A DNA stretch of 64,000 nucleotides from Sycobia sp. Sy_11 (taxonomy: Eukaryota > Arthropoda > Insecta > Hymenoptera > Epichrysomallidae), in assembly GCA_018907035.1 (NCBI GenBank), contig JACCIC010000053.1, positions 1,523,001 to 1,587,000 on the forward strand, given 5' to 3'. Positions 10,811 through 23,355 of the stretch are shown here, piece by piece (position 1 is the first letter of the stretch; every line of letters starts with the position of its first letter). The notes beneath the pieces were generated by a model. It did not search any database, was not told the DNA's origin, and saw nothing but the letters and a program-made list of their open reading frames with translations. The position numbers were made by a program, and so were the translations under genes.

Positions 10811-11392
10811 CAGTTACATATATACATAATAATATAAAATGTTCTTTGACTGGTTTAACGAGGATGCTATATATTTTCATAATCTATATGAATTACACAA
10901 AGATAAAATTAAGTGAACAAATTTAGCGTAAGTAAAGAAAATGATCAATTATAGCCGTTGCTCGGAAAATTATTTGTATTTGCAAAAGGTGTACAATATA
11001 GTAAGAAACAACATTTGAATTTCAACAGACCGTTACATGGTATTATTAGATGTATAATCATTAAAAATCATTTTAAAAAAAATCATTAAAATCTTGCGCT
11101 GAATATACATTAAGTCGTATATACGCGTACGTATTACATTCCGTAAGAATTTTCAACGCAATAATTATACAGCATTACAGACCATGTAGCATTGTATGCA
11201 CCACACAAACCTCTCTAGAACCGAATTTGTCGCCTGACTTCAAACAAATTCGGATCTACAGGGTAGATGTAGAGCATTAACTGGGCCTTAAAAATCCACG
11301 TCCACGTTCGGCGCCGCGGGCGAGAACCTCGTCAAATTTTCGGGCCCCTCTCGGTGCGTCGGCGTGACGGGGCGTCGGGGGGCGCGGGGTCG

Positions 11393-11501
11393 TCACAGCT
11401 TCTCAGGCTCGCCCTCGCCTCTGTGTGATGTCGCGCGTCGGTCAAGCGTCGTTGGACGGATGGCGATGCCCAGGATCATCTCGCTGCACGGGGCATCGAA
11501 T
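11393..11501 (-). CDS. Candidate terminal coding exon (unidentified)
   Basis: On the minus strand a pyrimidine-rich tract ending TTTCGATTTCAG at 11502 is followed by 1 base plus 35 sense codons and a TGA. The translation starts FDAPCSEMILGIAIRP and ends GEGEPEKL. It has mixed, protein-like composition. No homology is recognised. In GC-rich sequence an open run of this length is not rare, so the splice signal is the main support. Compare the similarly placed minus-strand segments at 15387-15563 and 18833-19003. Confidence 0.22.
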
Positions 11502-11822
11502 CTGAAATCGAAATGTAAAGTTTATGCACGGATTTCTATAGAGGCGTGATCGAAGGCGAGCTTGTGGGTGGGGCGGGCTGGAGGGAGCCGTCCAAGCGAT
11601 TACATTGAAATTGGTTTACGAATTGACCGCCAACGGTAGTGGCTAGCGTGTCTGCGCGCAATGTGAGTACGTGAATGCGAGCGCGCGCGCGTGTGTGTTT
11701 GTTTGCCGAGGCGCCGCCGTACCGCCGAGGTTTAAGGACGCGCGTGACTGCAATTTTAGCCCGAGCGCCCGTCCGCCTGCGAGAAGCCGCAACGTCATCC
11801 GCAGGGATATCCCTGACTTTTC

Positions 11823-11925
11823 GTTTATGTATACATATATGTATGTATGTATGTATTTATATATGTATATATCTATGTATGTGTGTATGTATGTATCTAT
11901 TTATGTATGTATGTACTTATGTACA
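11823..11925. repeat. Interrupted ATGT/TATG tetranucleotide array
   Basis: Repeats of TATG/TGTA with scattered substitutions. It creates spurious Met/Tyr/Cys/Val-rich open frames. Confidence 0.9.
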
Positions 11926-12532
11926 TAAACGTCGAGTCATTTTGCGGGAGAAGACGCGGAGGTCGGCCGTTGGATTTTCATGTCGGTCTCGGCACGCGGG
12001 GCCGTCCGTCCTACATAGAATTTTGTTGGTTTTTTTTTGTTTTTTTTTTGCTCCTTCTTCTTCTGGTTTCTTTTTTTCATTGCCGATTCCTCGCGAGAAG
12101 ACGCTTCTTCCAATTGCGCGAGGAGTTGATGATCCGTGGGGGAGGAGGGGGAGGGTCGATTTTTCCGATCGGGCATTAGAAACGTCCCCCGCGGCTATCA
12201 TACATATATACGCATATTACGAGCACGACGGGAATTTTTCAAAATCACGGCCCGTGCCTCGATTAAATATGCCTCAAGTCGATACGAAGGCGAACGCGAT
12301 GGATAAATAAAGTTTTCCCGTGCGGCGCAAAAAAAAAAAAGAACTCGGCTAGATCGGCGACTCCTATATACACCCGGTTGCTTTGTGCTGACTCAGGGGC
12401 GATAAATTATAACCGAAATCATTGGGAGTGGATGTGGGGGGGGAGGTGGACTTTGACGCGCTTTCGCGGCTGATACGCGTTTTTTTTCCTCCTCCTTTGA
12501 ACGGTCTGGCTCGTCGAGAAATCGCTTGGCGA

Positions 12533-12534
<2 letters not shown>

Positions 12535-12592
<58 letters not shown>
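12535..12592. repeat. (AT)n microsatellite, 58 bp
   Basis: Uninterrupted AT units at the right edge of the GC-rich island. Confidence 0.97.
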
Positions 12593-12598
<6 letters not shown>

Positions 12599-12599
12599 T

Positions 12600-14180
12600 T
12601 AGCTGCCTCTGTTAATTTTAAACTCATAGTGAAAAAAAAAACACTTTGAAACGTGTATTTACTTTTGCGTAACGATATATACATAAGTACGTAATCGATG
12701 CGGAAACTTGCAGCACGGCTTTGCATATATTTTATGTTTAACAATAATTACAAGCATTAATTTGTAACAGATTTCCGTGAATTTTGTGAGGAGCTATAGA
12801 AGTCTCTCTTTTACAATAGTTAAACAAATTGCGAGGAACTCCGAATCTCGTGCGAATATGATAAATAAAATAAAGCCATTCACACATTGAATAAAATAAT
12901 GTGGAACCAGCATATCGCCTGAAGCTTGCCAAATTTTGAAATATTTAACATTGTTGTCAAGCGGCTGTGTTCAAAATATTTATGTTTTAACGGACAGAGA
13001 ATAGCCAGGAGTATAAAAATTTGAAGAAAAAAAAACAAATTTATCTTATTTAAAATAACATACGTATAGAAATTTCGCCATATATTAAAGTAGTCCCAAG
13101 TTTTTTCGAATAATTTGATTAAAAGTTTATTTATTTACACGTAAATAAATAAACTATGCACGTAATAAATAATATACGTAAATAAATAAAAATAATAAAA
13201 TGCTTAGATTGCCATTGCGTTTGTTAACAAAATAGAAGTAATGGATCGATTGATTGTTCTTTTTATGCATTTCGTTAAAAATCTCTTCAAATTTGAATAC
13301 TATAGATATTGAAAGTTCGAAAATATATTCAGATTTTATGTATTTAGATTAAAACTCTCTTAAATGGATAAATTTCATAAATTTCTCATAAATTAAATTT
13401 TTGAATACTGCAGCAAGTAAATTATATTTGAAACAGATCGTAGTTTACTCAATCGGTAAAAATTGACTTGGAAATTACCTTCAAAATTATTTAAAATTTT
13501 TAAATCCTTTGTGCAGAATAAATTATATTGCTAAATTTGCATTTTATAATACAATTATCATATCCTAAGCATATATTCTTTCTTACTTAATTGGTCTCAA
13601 CGCAGTCAATAAAAATTTTTTAATTCTTATAAATAGCCGATAAAGTAGAAACCTATACAGCAAGTAATACTTTTTTCAATAAAATTTGTATTATATTTGC
13701 TTTATTATTAAATATAATGTCCATGAATGATTGATTCAGATATCTTATCGTATTATTTTAATACCGTCATGAAAAACGTGGTGAAAGTCGATAAAGAAGA
13801 AAGAAAATATCATTATATTCCAACGTACTGTACAAAGAAAATTGAAGGCATTATTTCCACCTTCCTTTTTCTACAAGGCACGGTGTATATATACATGAAA
13901 GATATTTCCCTTCCTCGAACACTAATTCATTAAAACGGATTATGAAAAAGAAAAAATAGCACCCTAATGATCAATAATCGATTCAAATAACATATAGGAA
14001 AAACTATCTATAAGCTGATATACCACCCATTTATATACAAAAGCATCAAATATTAAATTTGTTCTGTCCAATTGAACATAAGTTTGTACACAAAATTTTT
14101 GTTTCGTTAAAAATGCCGAATTACCTATCACGAAAACAGTATTAGTGAAACCTTTAACTTTATTCATTTATTGAAAGAAA
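12600..14180. other. AT-rich stretch without a recognised gene
   Basis: AT-rich sequence holding one perfect hairpin (13124-13155). The open frames near 13727-13933 and 13964-14167 show no family signature. Confidence 0.6.
13124..13155. repeat. Perfect 14-bp hairpin
   Basis: AGTTTATTTATTTA, loop CACG, then the exact reverse complement. Confidence 0.9.
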
Positions 14181-14183
14181 AAT

Positions 14184-14872
14184 ATGTCTGATGTTCACCG
14201 ATTGCTTTCAGAATCCTGCCCAGAATATTCTATAGATAATATAATCTGTCAAAATTTTTTAAACACAAAAATCGTCCGGACTAGGCAAAAAAGTCTGAGG
14301 ATAAGGGTGAGGAGGCATTCCTCGATGAAGATCCATGTCAAACGCAAGAAGAATTTGTTACATCGTTAGTAATAAGACGGCAAGCCATTTCCAAGCGTCG
14401 AAAATTCCTAGAATTCGTCCAAATGTTAGGCAGTTCGTTATCGGACGAGCTAACGTCCAGTAACGTCGAAAAACGTCGTCTGATTTAAAAATTTATTTCT
14501 CCAGCGACACGAAAAGAAGTCCATTTTCTATCGAATTATTACTGGGGACGAAAATTGGAAAAGTGAATCGATTACGATCGTCAAATGCGCACAACATCGT
14601 GCAAATACAGTAACGCTCCATGTTTGGCCGGATCAGAGAGGTGCGATCGCTGTGAACCGTTGAGAAAGGATCAAACAGTCGATGGGGCATTCGGCCGAGG
14701 ACAATTGATGCCTTCGAAACGAGCGTTACGAGAAAAACGACCCCAAATGTGGGAAGAGGCGATAACTAATGATTGAAATTACTGTGAATAATGTATTGTT
14801 ACATTTTTTTTTTGTTATTTAAATAAAGCCACAATTTTCATTGACAATGCGAACTTTTCAATTTGAAGACCC
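14184..14872 (+). mobile_element. Decayed, internally deleted mariner element (copy 3)
   Basis: Protein relics of a mariner transposase appear in order on the plus strand. They are LLSESCPEY, then a FLDEDPCQTQEEF...QAISKRRKFL helix-turn-helix-like block, then ELTSSNVEKRRL. ITGDENW (14538-14556) holds the first catalytic Asp, and SKRALREKRP follows. An in-frame jump leads straight to the C-terminal block MWEEAITND-NYCE. The segment carrying the second and third Asp is absent, so this copy has an internal deletion as well as stops and frame changes. The right end may be at 14872, where sequence reading AGGGTCTTCAAATTGAAAAG on the minus strand abuts TA. I could not find the matching left terminal repeat. 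Confidence 0.75.
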
Positions 14873-15004
14873 TATATTTATACAACGTTGAAGGGCGACT
14901 CCACCGTTCGAATCGTTATCATCGTCGTGTTCGTTCACGGACTAAAAAATATGCGCGCCCGAAGAAAAGGCCGGCGGCGAGGCACTTATGTACATAATAT
15001 ATAC

Positions 15005-15017
<13 letters not shown>

Positions 15018-15053
<36 letters not shown>
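15018..15053. repeat. (CATA)n-(AT)n microsatellite
   Basis: A short CATA run (from about 15003) passes into 18 AT units. Confidence 0.93.
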
Positions 15054-15058
<5 letters not shown>

Positions 15059-15300
15059 GGTGGCAGTGATTGCTTTACACCTGCCGCAGTGTGGCGATAT
15101 TGATTGATAGGCGCTCGAGCCCCGCACGCGCGCGCTGTTTCGCAAAAAAATGCGAGCGAACCGAGCAACCAGCCGAGAACGGCCGTTAACGGGCCGTGGA
15201 TGACACAGCCGATATCGACGTCCCGGCGAAGACGTCGATTCTTCGTGCCCTCTGTTCTCCACCCCTCCCCCCCCCTAAGTCTACCACCTTCTCGTTCCGT

Positions 15301-15330
15301 CTCCTCCTCCTCCTCCTCCTCCTCCTCCTC
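15301..15330. repeat. (CTC)n microsatellite
   Basis: Ten CTC units; reads as poly-Ser on the plus strand. Confidence 0.95.
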
Positions 15331-15386
15331 GCGCTCGCCGATGTATTACAATAGCGGTAAAGACCTCTGACCGGGCGATGTGGATT

Positions 15387-15563
15387 TTATTCGCCCTCCT
15401 GCGATGCCGGATCGTGACGCGTTCCTGCGACGATGACGTTCGATCCCAGGTGGGGATCCAGCTGCATCATCGGCCCGGGCTCTCCTGCGAGACGAGCGGT
15501 TTTACTCGTCGCGTTTGACCCGCGGGTATTTACTCGGTCAATGTGACGTGACTGCGTCTCTTT
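15387..15563 (-). CDS. Candidate terminal coding exon (unidentified)
   Basis: On the minus strand a tract CTTCTCTTTTTTTTCAG is followed in phase 0 by 58 sense codons and TAA. The translation starts KETQSRHIDRVNTRG and contains PGPMMQLDPHLGSNVIVAG. Composition is protein-like and not low-complexity. No family is recognised. It might be the last exon of a minus-strand gene with long introns, or an alternative 3' exon alongside 18833-19003 and 11393-11501. A chance open frame remains possible in this GC-rich island. Confidence 0.28.
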   Translation of the reverse strand, partial: KETQSRHIDRVNTRGSNATSKTARLAGEPGPMMQLDPHLGSNVIVAGTRHDPASQEGE

Positions 15564-15699
15564 CTGAAAAAAAAGAGAAGATTTTTCCATCAGTATTTGT
15601 ATAAGTACATAGGCACATGGGTATTTAAGCGCGTACTTTCTTGCCTGTATAGAGTCTACAATTATTATTGTTTGATGAATATATATATATATATTGTAC

Positions 15700-17040
15700 A
15701 ATGTGTATACATGTAATAGAAATCGGATGAATAGATTAATAAATATCTGTGTATTTTTCTTTCTTGATTATATTGGCGCGTGTAAGAAAATCATGTAGTT
15801 TTGTTCCGAGTCAGATTGACTCGAGTACTTTTTGAAGTGCATTATTGGGAAAAGTTATAGAGACAGAGTATACTGAACGATCATTTTAAAAATTATTTTA
15901 GACACTGATTGCTTATTCGTAATATTTTTATTAGTCGTTGAAAATTATTAGATAAAAATCATCCATACAAGCAATCGTATTGATTATTTCAAGGGAATTT
16001 ATGTTATTGTTATAGCGATGCACGTTACATTCTATTGAATTTAAAGGGAAAGTTTTTCATGATAATTTATCAAAATTGCATATCGTTGCATTGACAGAAT
16101 CGAAAGTTTTGTTCTTGCGGCTTTTTAAACAATATCTACGGCCAAGAGAATCGGTATAATATAGTAAAAAAATTTCAGTTTTTTATGTAATATTCAGGAA
16201 AAAGGATGTAGACAGTTCATGACTCATTTTTAAGATCTTATATTATATCTTGTTATATTTCCTACAGACGAGGTCCTTTATTATCTACTATGGTAACTAT
16301 GATTTACTGTAAAAAAAGAAAATATAATTTTCCCCCAGTAGAAACGTTAAGTGTAAAGTAATAACAATCTAATAACGAAACACTTTAAATAAATGATCAA
16401 ATTTCAAAATCTTATATATTTAGGGTATAGTAAATAATGTTTTAATATGGTGTTACTAACACAATTACGTAACGTGAAATAAAAAAGAACAGTATAAAAT
16501 ATTAAATATTACTGCTTCAATATATCAATTTATATGACATGTAGTATATGCAAAAAATTATATGTGTAACGTTTAATGATATAAATATATTTTTTTTTAT
16601 ATTATACGGATTTAAATAGTTAATCATTATAAACATTGTTAAATGTCTCACGTCCAACATCTCAAGTCTATAAATATGTTTCTCCAATAATTTAAAAATA
16701 ATTATTCCCGAGTATAATAACGATAGCTATACGTATCGTTCTAAAAGTAAAATTGATAAAAATTAAGGATCCTTAAATATTTTGAACAAACTTGAAATAC
16801 ATATTGATCATTTTGAAATAAGTTATTTCATAGTAAAAAATCGAAATACGCAAAATTCGTATGACAAACTCCACTAACGATAAAAAAAATGAAATTAAGA
16901 CAGATTCGAGTCTAATTATGCATATCTGTGGGCAGTATACGCGAGAGAAAAAAAAACACGCGCGAGCGGAGGATAAAAAAAAAAAGTATGAATTAGAATG
17001 CCATATTAATAAGGTACAGAAATGAAAAGCGACGTGTATA
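15700..17040. other. AT-rich stretch without a recognised gene
   Basis: AT-rich sequence; no gene, terminal repeat or structured element seen. Confidence 0.6.
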
Positions 17041-17669
17041 TTACAGAGATTCGTGTTAACAAGCCGGCGCGTTTAAAAAAAAAAAAAAAAAGAAGAGAAA
17101 AAAAGCGCAGATGATCGATAGCTGTCACCGGACCATTAGGCGCTCAATATACACATAATAGAAATATATATATATATACGTATCATCGACACCGGCTTAA
17201 AGAGCCTCTCCTCTGCCGCGCTCGCGCGGCTGTTGACACAGGCGGGGGGATCGCTTACGCATCGCCGGACGCGTCAACGGCGCGTCAAAGTATCTCTCGC
17301 CGTCTTAGAGAAGCATAATTGCGCCCGGCTCTGCTCGAGAGCGTGAAGAAGTCAAAGCGATTATATCCCGGATTACAGATAGCTTACCTACCGACCCACG
17401 CGCGCTAGTGTAGCCCTACCTCTGAGCAGCCGGCGGGGCGAGGCGCGGCGCGGCGGCGTCATCTGTAACTATAATGATCCGATATTATGCCGTCTTAATC
17501 CCCGGTACGCTGCCCAGTAGTAGTGGCTGGTAGTGGCAGTGGCAGCAGCGGGACTGGCAATATACTCATATATATATATATATATATGACATTCCAAATA
17601 TTGACTTTACCAACTGAGCGTGCGTCCCTCTGTCACCCCCTCTCTCTTTCACTCCTACCGCTCCACCTA

Positions 17670-17673
17670 CATA

Positions 17674-17735
<62 letters not shown>
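17670..17735. repeat. (AT)n microsatellite, about 65 bp
   Basis: AT units with one GT interruption near 17679. Confidence 0.96.
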
Positions 17736-17738
<3 letters not shown>

Positions 17739-18679
17739 GTACACCTCCATGGGTATAATTTTGAACCCGACGGCCGCGAATTCGAGGAACGAAGGGTCGG
17801 CAAGCCCGATGCGATTATCCTTCTCGTTTTCTTTGCGATCCCGGCTTATCCGTCCCTCCCTCCCTCTCCAACGCCCCGTGAACCCGACAAATTAACCGAC
17901 GAGCCCGGCGTCGTCCTCGATGATCTCCGCACCCGAATCCCGACGGATACGGGGCCGATTATGGCAGTCCGAGTGGCCGCGTGACTTTTAAATCCTCGCG
18001 CCGTCAGTGGGCCCCGCATAACCAGCCAGCCCATAGATCGCGCCCTCTTCTCCACCGCTTCTCTTTTATGTATACATCGATCAGGTCGCTTCGTGCTATC
18101 CGAATATATATATATATATTATTTCGCAATCCCTTGTGCGCAAAAGGTGTCTCGTGATTCTCACCCCCTCCCCTACCTAGACGTCAACTTGTTTTTGTTG
18201 AACGGATTGTAATCACACATATATATATATATATATATTATATACCTATGGACGTCCGTGTCGCGGCGCGGCAGCCGATATCCGTAGCGGTGACAGCAGC
18301 AACAGCAATGGTACCCGCCATCGTGGAGCAAGGGGTGAATGTCGCCGTAAGGGAGGGGGATGAACGAGGGTGCGTGAGAGGAAGGGAGAGATTGCACGGG
18401 GAAGGGGAGGGTAGGGAAGGAATCGCCCTATATCGACCCGTCGACGTGTATACGCCCACCACGTCGGCGGCCGAGGACGACGCCATGACGAGGGAGACAT
18501 CAGCTTTCCACGCTATTATGGGTGTGTGCGTGCGCGCGCGCGCGCGTGTGTGTGTGTATGCGCGTGTAGGGCCTGAGTGTGCGTCCAGACTAACTTCGCG
18601 TCTCTTTCTATCCGACTCCCATGGTGGTGCTTTCTTCGTCCCGCTTCGGATACTTTTCTCGTTCTGCCTTTCTTTCTGT

Positions 18680-18687
<8 letters not shown>

Positions 18688-18745
<58 letters not shown>
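18688..18745. repeat. (CT)n microsatellite, 58 bp
   Basis: Uninterrupted CT units; the Ser-Leu open frames over it are artefacts. Confidence 0.96.
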
Positions 18746-18753
<8 letters not shown>

Positions 18754-18832
18754 TTTCTCCCCGCACAGCTCTACGGGGCTTCCTCTCTGATATGCGTGTT
18801 ATATATACACGTCTGTTTGGGTGCCGCCGACG

Positions 18833-19003
18833 TTAAATCCAGTGCGCGGCTTCGTTGAGTCTCTGCGCTGTGCTCTCGGTCGTGCTTTCCTCGGCTGTAG
18901 AGAAAGAATTTTCCCCGTCGCTAGAGCGACAGAGTGAGATAGGAGGCGAGGAAGGAAGAGAGCGCCGAGCGTCAGATTTTTCGACTCCGTGTGTAATCTG
19001 CTC
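18833..19003 (-). CDS. Candidate terminal coding exon (unidentified)
   Basis: On the minus strand TTTGATTTTTCAG is followed in phase 0 by 56 sense codons and TAA. The translation starts EQITHGVEKSDARRSLPSS, runs through a Ser/Thr/Glu-rich stretch and ends RLNEAAHWI. No splice donor consensus lies inside, so if real it is a last exon. Acidic, Ser/Thr-rich tails of this sort are common in regulatory proteins, but I recognise no family. Confidence 0.3.
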   Translation of the reverse strand, partial: EQITHGVEKSDARRSLPSSPPISLCRSSDGENSFSTAEESTTESTAQRLNEAAHWI

Positions 19004-19081
19004 CTGAAAAATCAAAGTTCCATTAGTTATATTGTAACGGACCGGAACTATTTGGCGTTTGGTGTCATAAGCTCCTTTTTA

Positions 19082-19084
<3 letters not shown>

Positions 19085-19137
<53 letters not shown>
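19085..19137. repeat. (AT)n microsatellite, 53 bp
   Basis: Uninterrupted AT units just right of the GC-rich island. Confidence 0.97.
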
Positions 19138-19139
<2 letters not shown>

Positions 19140-19141
<2 letters not shown>

Positions 19142-22020
19142 TAAATTGTGTTATTTTGAAATCGTTATTATTTTTATATTAATAGATAGTATAATCATAG
19201 TACATCAATAAAAATCATTGCAAGAATAATAAACATCTGCAAAAGAAAATTTTTAAGTTCTGTTATAAAAAAGATTTGATTAATGTTGCCATGCTTTAAA
19301 TTGCTTCTATATTTACGTGATATTTTTACTAATAATATTATTTACAATTTGGTCAATAGATATAAGAAAATCTCATATTTTATAATTATATATATACTTA
19401 TTATATATATTATTATATATACATATAGTATATATTATTAATAAAGAATATTCGATACCAAACTTCTTTAATTCCCATATAATAGAATTCGTCAAAAAAT
19501 CATGCGAAACACAAATTATTTTGTAATTGCTATTTGATTGGAATAGATTTCCGTAACTTATATACTTCCGATTAAATTTTAACCAACAAGGTCAAATAAT
19601 AAGCTGAGATAATATATATTGAAGATAAAGGAAAATAATTTGTAATTTATTAATAACTTAAATGTGTCTAAAATTTTGCTATAAGAAATGAAATCTGTAG
19701 AAATATTTTTCATACGACACACGTTTTAGTTTTTGTCACCATGTTGTTTTCTACCATACAGAATATAATATATTTCGTAAAAATATAAGAATAATATTTA
19801 GTATATTTGATGTAAATATATAAGTATATTAAAGTATTATACAGCTTGTGTTTCTAAATATACTTTCATTTAAAAGAAAAGTATAAATTATAATATTTTT
19901 TCAATTACCATTATCAATATGGGACTAGAGCTTGAAAATACTGTGTTAAATTAATAAATTTTACGAAAGCATTATTTTCTATGCTGACCCCGTAATTAAA
20001 CATTAATTTCTTTTTTCAATCATTTTCAGTAAAGTATGTTCAGTCTGGTAAGCCTTCAATTATTCACTGCAAATCGTCAGTTTCACGCTCGAGTAACCGT
20101 ATAAGACACATGTATTTTTTAGCCGTATGACAAGAAATCTTAAAGAACTAAATTAAATTAGAAGTCGAATGATATATACACGAGAATTAGCTATATTTAA
20201 TTCGTGTTCGTAGTAGTGTGCTGCTACTAAGTAGTATATATACTAAGTAGTATATATACTACTTATATAACTATATGTAGAAAAGTGTTCCGATATCTCT
20301 AAGTTAGAATGAATCCAAGGTCAGGTGTTTACAACTGAACCCATGACAACATATGACGTCATGCCGGTCCGGGATACTAATGCATGGATTATTTTTTAAA
20401 TATATTTTTATATTCTATTAATTTTATTGTTTTATCTAATTTTTAAAAAAAATCACCGTGAAATTATCTAGTCTCCGATAAAAATATTGTCTAAAAGATC
20501 ACTTATAGATTATTAATGAATTAATGGATAGTCGCCACCTAGCGGTGATTGCCATTATCAAACTTCAAATTTACAGATCAGCTTATGACAACAATTATAT
20601 TAGAAGTCAAAAAAAAAATCCTAATCGAACGATTTTACAAAACAGAATTTATGACTTTGATTTTGGGGCTAGAAAAATTGGGCCACGTGATACTTCAATT
20701 TCAACTGTAAAATTTGGATTCTCTACAATTTTTAACATATAAAAGTAAACTTGTAATGAGCTTTTAAAAAATGCGCCATATATGGCGTCCTTCCAGACAT
20801 CAAAGGTCAATATATTGAGTATAATCGTAGAAGAAAACTTTTTTATTTAGAATAATAAAGGTGCCGGCTGATTTATCGATTCCATTTTTTATCATACTTT
20901 TTTGTATAACATGATAAATACTTTTAATCCTGTTGAAAATCTTGAGATCGAAGCCAATGAAACGCAAAAATTCAAATATAATTGAAAAAATTAGGAAAGT
21001 TTTCCGATAAAATGTAACATTTACATCTTCTTTATCCAAGTACAAATACCCTATCATAAATATTGTCGATTGACAGGTTCTTCCTCATTTTGATTCCTTA
21101 TAAATTTTAAGCGAACTTGAACGGGATAGGACAAAAACCACAATGAATTAATAAATTTTCAATGATTTTTAAAATTCAAAATTACTTAATTAAAAAATAA
21201 AATTTTATCGAATGAGCATGCAATAGACTGTCATGTATGATAAGATTTGTTAAAAAGCTAAAATAACGGGTACTTTATATGTATTAGGATTTATTTTTCT
21301 TCATTTGATTTAAAAACCTTAAGGGATGCCTAGTTCGGTTGAAATTTTATTACGGACGAATTAAAAAATTGGACAGGTGAGAATTAAGCCAAAAATACTC
21401 ATTGTTTAATTCAAATTAATAGTCTTCCACTACTGCTTCTATGATTCTGTAAATTAAAAAAACAGTTTTCTCAAATTAATATACGAAGATGTATAATAAG
21501 ATTATCAAGTACACAGGAGTTCAAGGGAAGTTTTAAATGAAAAATATAGATGTCAATATCTCATTGTAAATCACATGAAAGTGTCGATTTCATTTCCAAA
21601 AAGTATGTAGGCCGAAAACCGTGAACAATTTTCAGAGCCAACTCAATTGTCGTTAAATTAAAAGCAATGCTTGGCATTATTTATACACTACGCGTTTGAA
21701 ATCAGATCTTTGCATATTTTTAAGGTCGCCCGATATGGCTTCAGTGCGCATTACGAATATTTCCAGTCGGCGATACGGAATTAAAAAAAAAAAAAAAACA
21801 AAAATAATAAAGAAAAAGCTAACCCCACCATAACAATCACGTGAGAACCTTTTCGACCCGAACAGCGATTGCCTATTGTTCCATGCCACGGGTCATTAAT
21901 TTTTTCGGTCGCGCTGAATCATTACGTTATAGGCTGGCAGGAATAATTGCAAGCGCGTAGACGCCTAGTAAATACCGTTGCAGAACGAAGAAGAAAGAAA
22001 CAATCCATCGACAGTCCTTG
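19140..22020. other. AT-rich stretch without a recognised gene
   Basis: About 2.9 kb of AT-rich sequence. It holds a 16-bp direct repeat and palindrome (20226-20265). The open frames near 20524-20742 and 20800-21057 show no family signature. Confidence 0.6.
20226..20265. repeat. Direct repeat plus 22-bp perfect palindrome
   Basis: The unit ACTAAGTAGTATATAT occurs twice in tandem (20226-20241 and 20242-20257). The second copy runs into its own reverse complement, giving the palindrome TAAGTAGTATA/TATACTACTTA at 20244-20265. Confidence 0.9.
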
Positions 22021-22863
22021 CGTTAAGTATAGAGCTCGTCTGATTTGGGCATTTTTATCGGTAATCGCGCAAAACACGTCAGCTTACAGTAGATAATTTA
22101 TATTCAATTAGTATTGGTTCTACCGCATTATATCAATTGTACATAAGATACTGAACGTTCTAACAATTATTAAAGTTAAAAAAAAAAAAAACACGAATCT
22201 ATCGTCGGTTTTCTGCCCCCGGCACGCTAATACAGTACAATGTAATCGACGTTGGCGTTGTTATCATCTCGCACTCTCGTATATGGGGGTATATAAAAAA
22301 TTTCTTTTTCCCCGAAACTTTTGCCAAAGCAGCAGTTGGCTTGTACTTTACGCTATATATATATACCTCTCATCGTCTATATATATAGTCCATGGAAAGA
22401 AAAAAAAACCACGCTCTGTCGTAATACCGATGAGCGCGCGCGCGCGCGCTCGTTGACTTCATTGCGCGACTCGGCATAACGCGGCGACTATACGTATAGG
22501 TATACATCCTCCCAATTCCCTTTACAATCATTTGTACTCACGTCGAGAGTGCTCGCGGATTATCTTTTGAAATTCCGTGACCTTAAATAAACGGACGATA
22601 TGTAATAATACGGGGTGCGCGAGCGTGCATTCTGTAACCCGCGTTTCAGGACTGCATATATATACACTGTTCGGTAATTGGAAAAAAGGCGGCAAAAGGT
22701 GAGCCCCCCCCCCCGACCGGTGGCTCGCGCTACTACTGTCGTTGCGCCCCCCTCCCCTCGCGCCAACGCGCTCCCGTTAGGAAACACCATCGCTGCACGA
22801 GTCTCTGGTGGGCGACCGACGCACGGCGGCACCAGGCCGCACATTAGAGTTTCGCGCGTAGTT

Positions 22864-22866
<3 letters not shown>

Positions 22867-22899
<33 letters not shown>
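22867..22899. repeat. (CT)n microsatellite
   Basis: Sixteen CT units. Confidence 0.95.
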
Positions 22900-22908
<9 letters not shown>

Positions 22909-23301
22909 TCTTTCTTTCGCCTTCTCTTTCAGTGTAGTTATACAAAGGGGAACTCAGGGGCCTACGGGTGCGAACGCATCGTGGGCCGAGCCGACGAGCG
23001 AACCAATAAACGGGGCAACCATCTGCTTGCCAGCCGGTATATTATATGTACGGCCTCTCTCTCTCTCTCTCTCCCTCTCTCTCTCCTATATCCCGTCTCT
23101 CGTTCACTCTATCCCTCTCGATCTCGCTCTCTGACTCGCTGTTCCGATGCCCTATCTTTCTCCCTCCTCGGCACCCCTCCGCTTCTCTCTGTCCGTCTCT
23201 CCCTTTTAACTTTCTCCCTTCCCCTTGGCGTTCCTCGCTGGTATTATATACCTAGTCCGACGCGCGCGACTTTGCTCTCCCCTCGCGGCAAGTCAATGCT
23301 A

Positions 23302-23304
<3 letters not shown>

Positions 23305-23353
<49 letters not shown>
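23305..23353. repeat. (AT)n microsatellite, 49 bp
   Basis: Uninterrupted AT units in a GC-rich setting. Confidence 0.96.

Positions 23354-23355
<2 letters not shown>

Larger units (their letters stand above)
11280..12530. other. GC-rich, CpG-rich island
   Basis: GC rises sharply near 11290 and the sequence is CpG-rich to about 12530, interrupted by a TATG-type tetranucleotide array and T-rich runs (12030-12080). Long open frames on both strands follow from the composition. One short minus-strand segment with a good acceptor (11393-11501) is listed as a weak exon candidate. An island of this kind could be a promoter or enhancer block. Confidence 0.5.
14880..15560. other. GC-rich, CpG-rich island
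   Basis: CpG-rich block containing an (AT)n array, a (CTC)n array and one candidate minus-strand exon. No conserved domain recognised. Confidence 0.5.
17060..19020. other. GC-rich, CpG-rich island with several microsatellites
   Basis: CpG-rich sequence broken by (AT)n tracts at 17562-17587, 17670-17735 and 18218-18240, a GC alternating run (about 18527-18546) and a (CT)n array. A TAATCC-type site and TAAT sites occur near 17470-17500. Several long open frames exist on both strands. Only the minus-strand segment at 18833-19003 has a convincing acceptor. Confidence 0.5.

Noticed and set aside
11823..11925. Tetranucleotide array considered as a CRISPR- or minisatellite-like array
   Set aside because: The unit is four bases, with no spacers and no longer repeat; it is a simple microsatellite.
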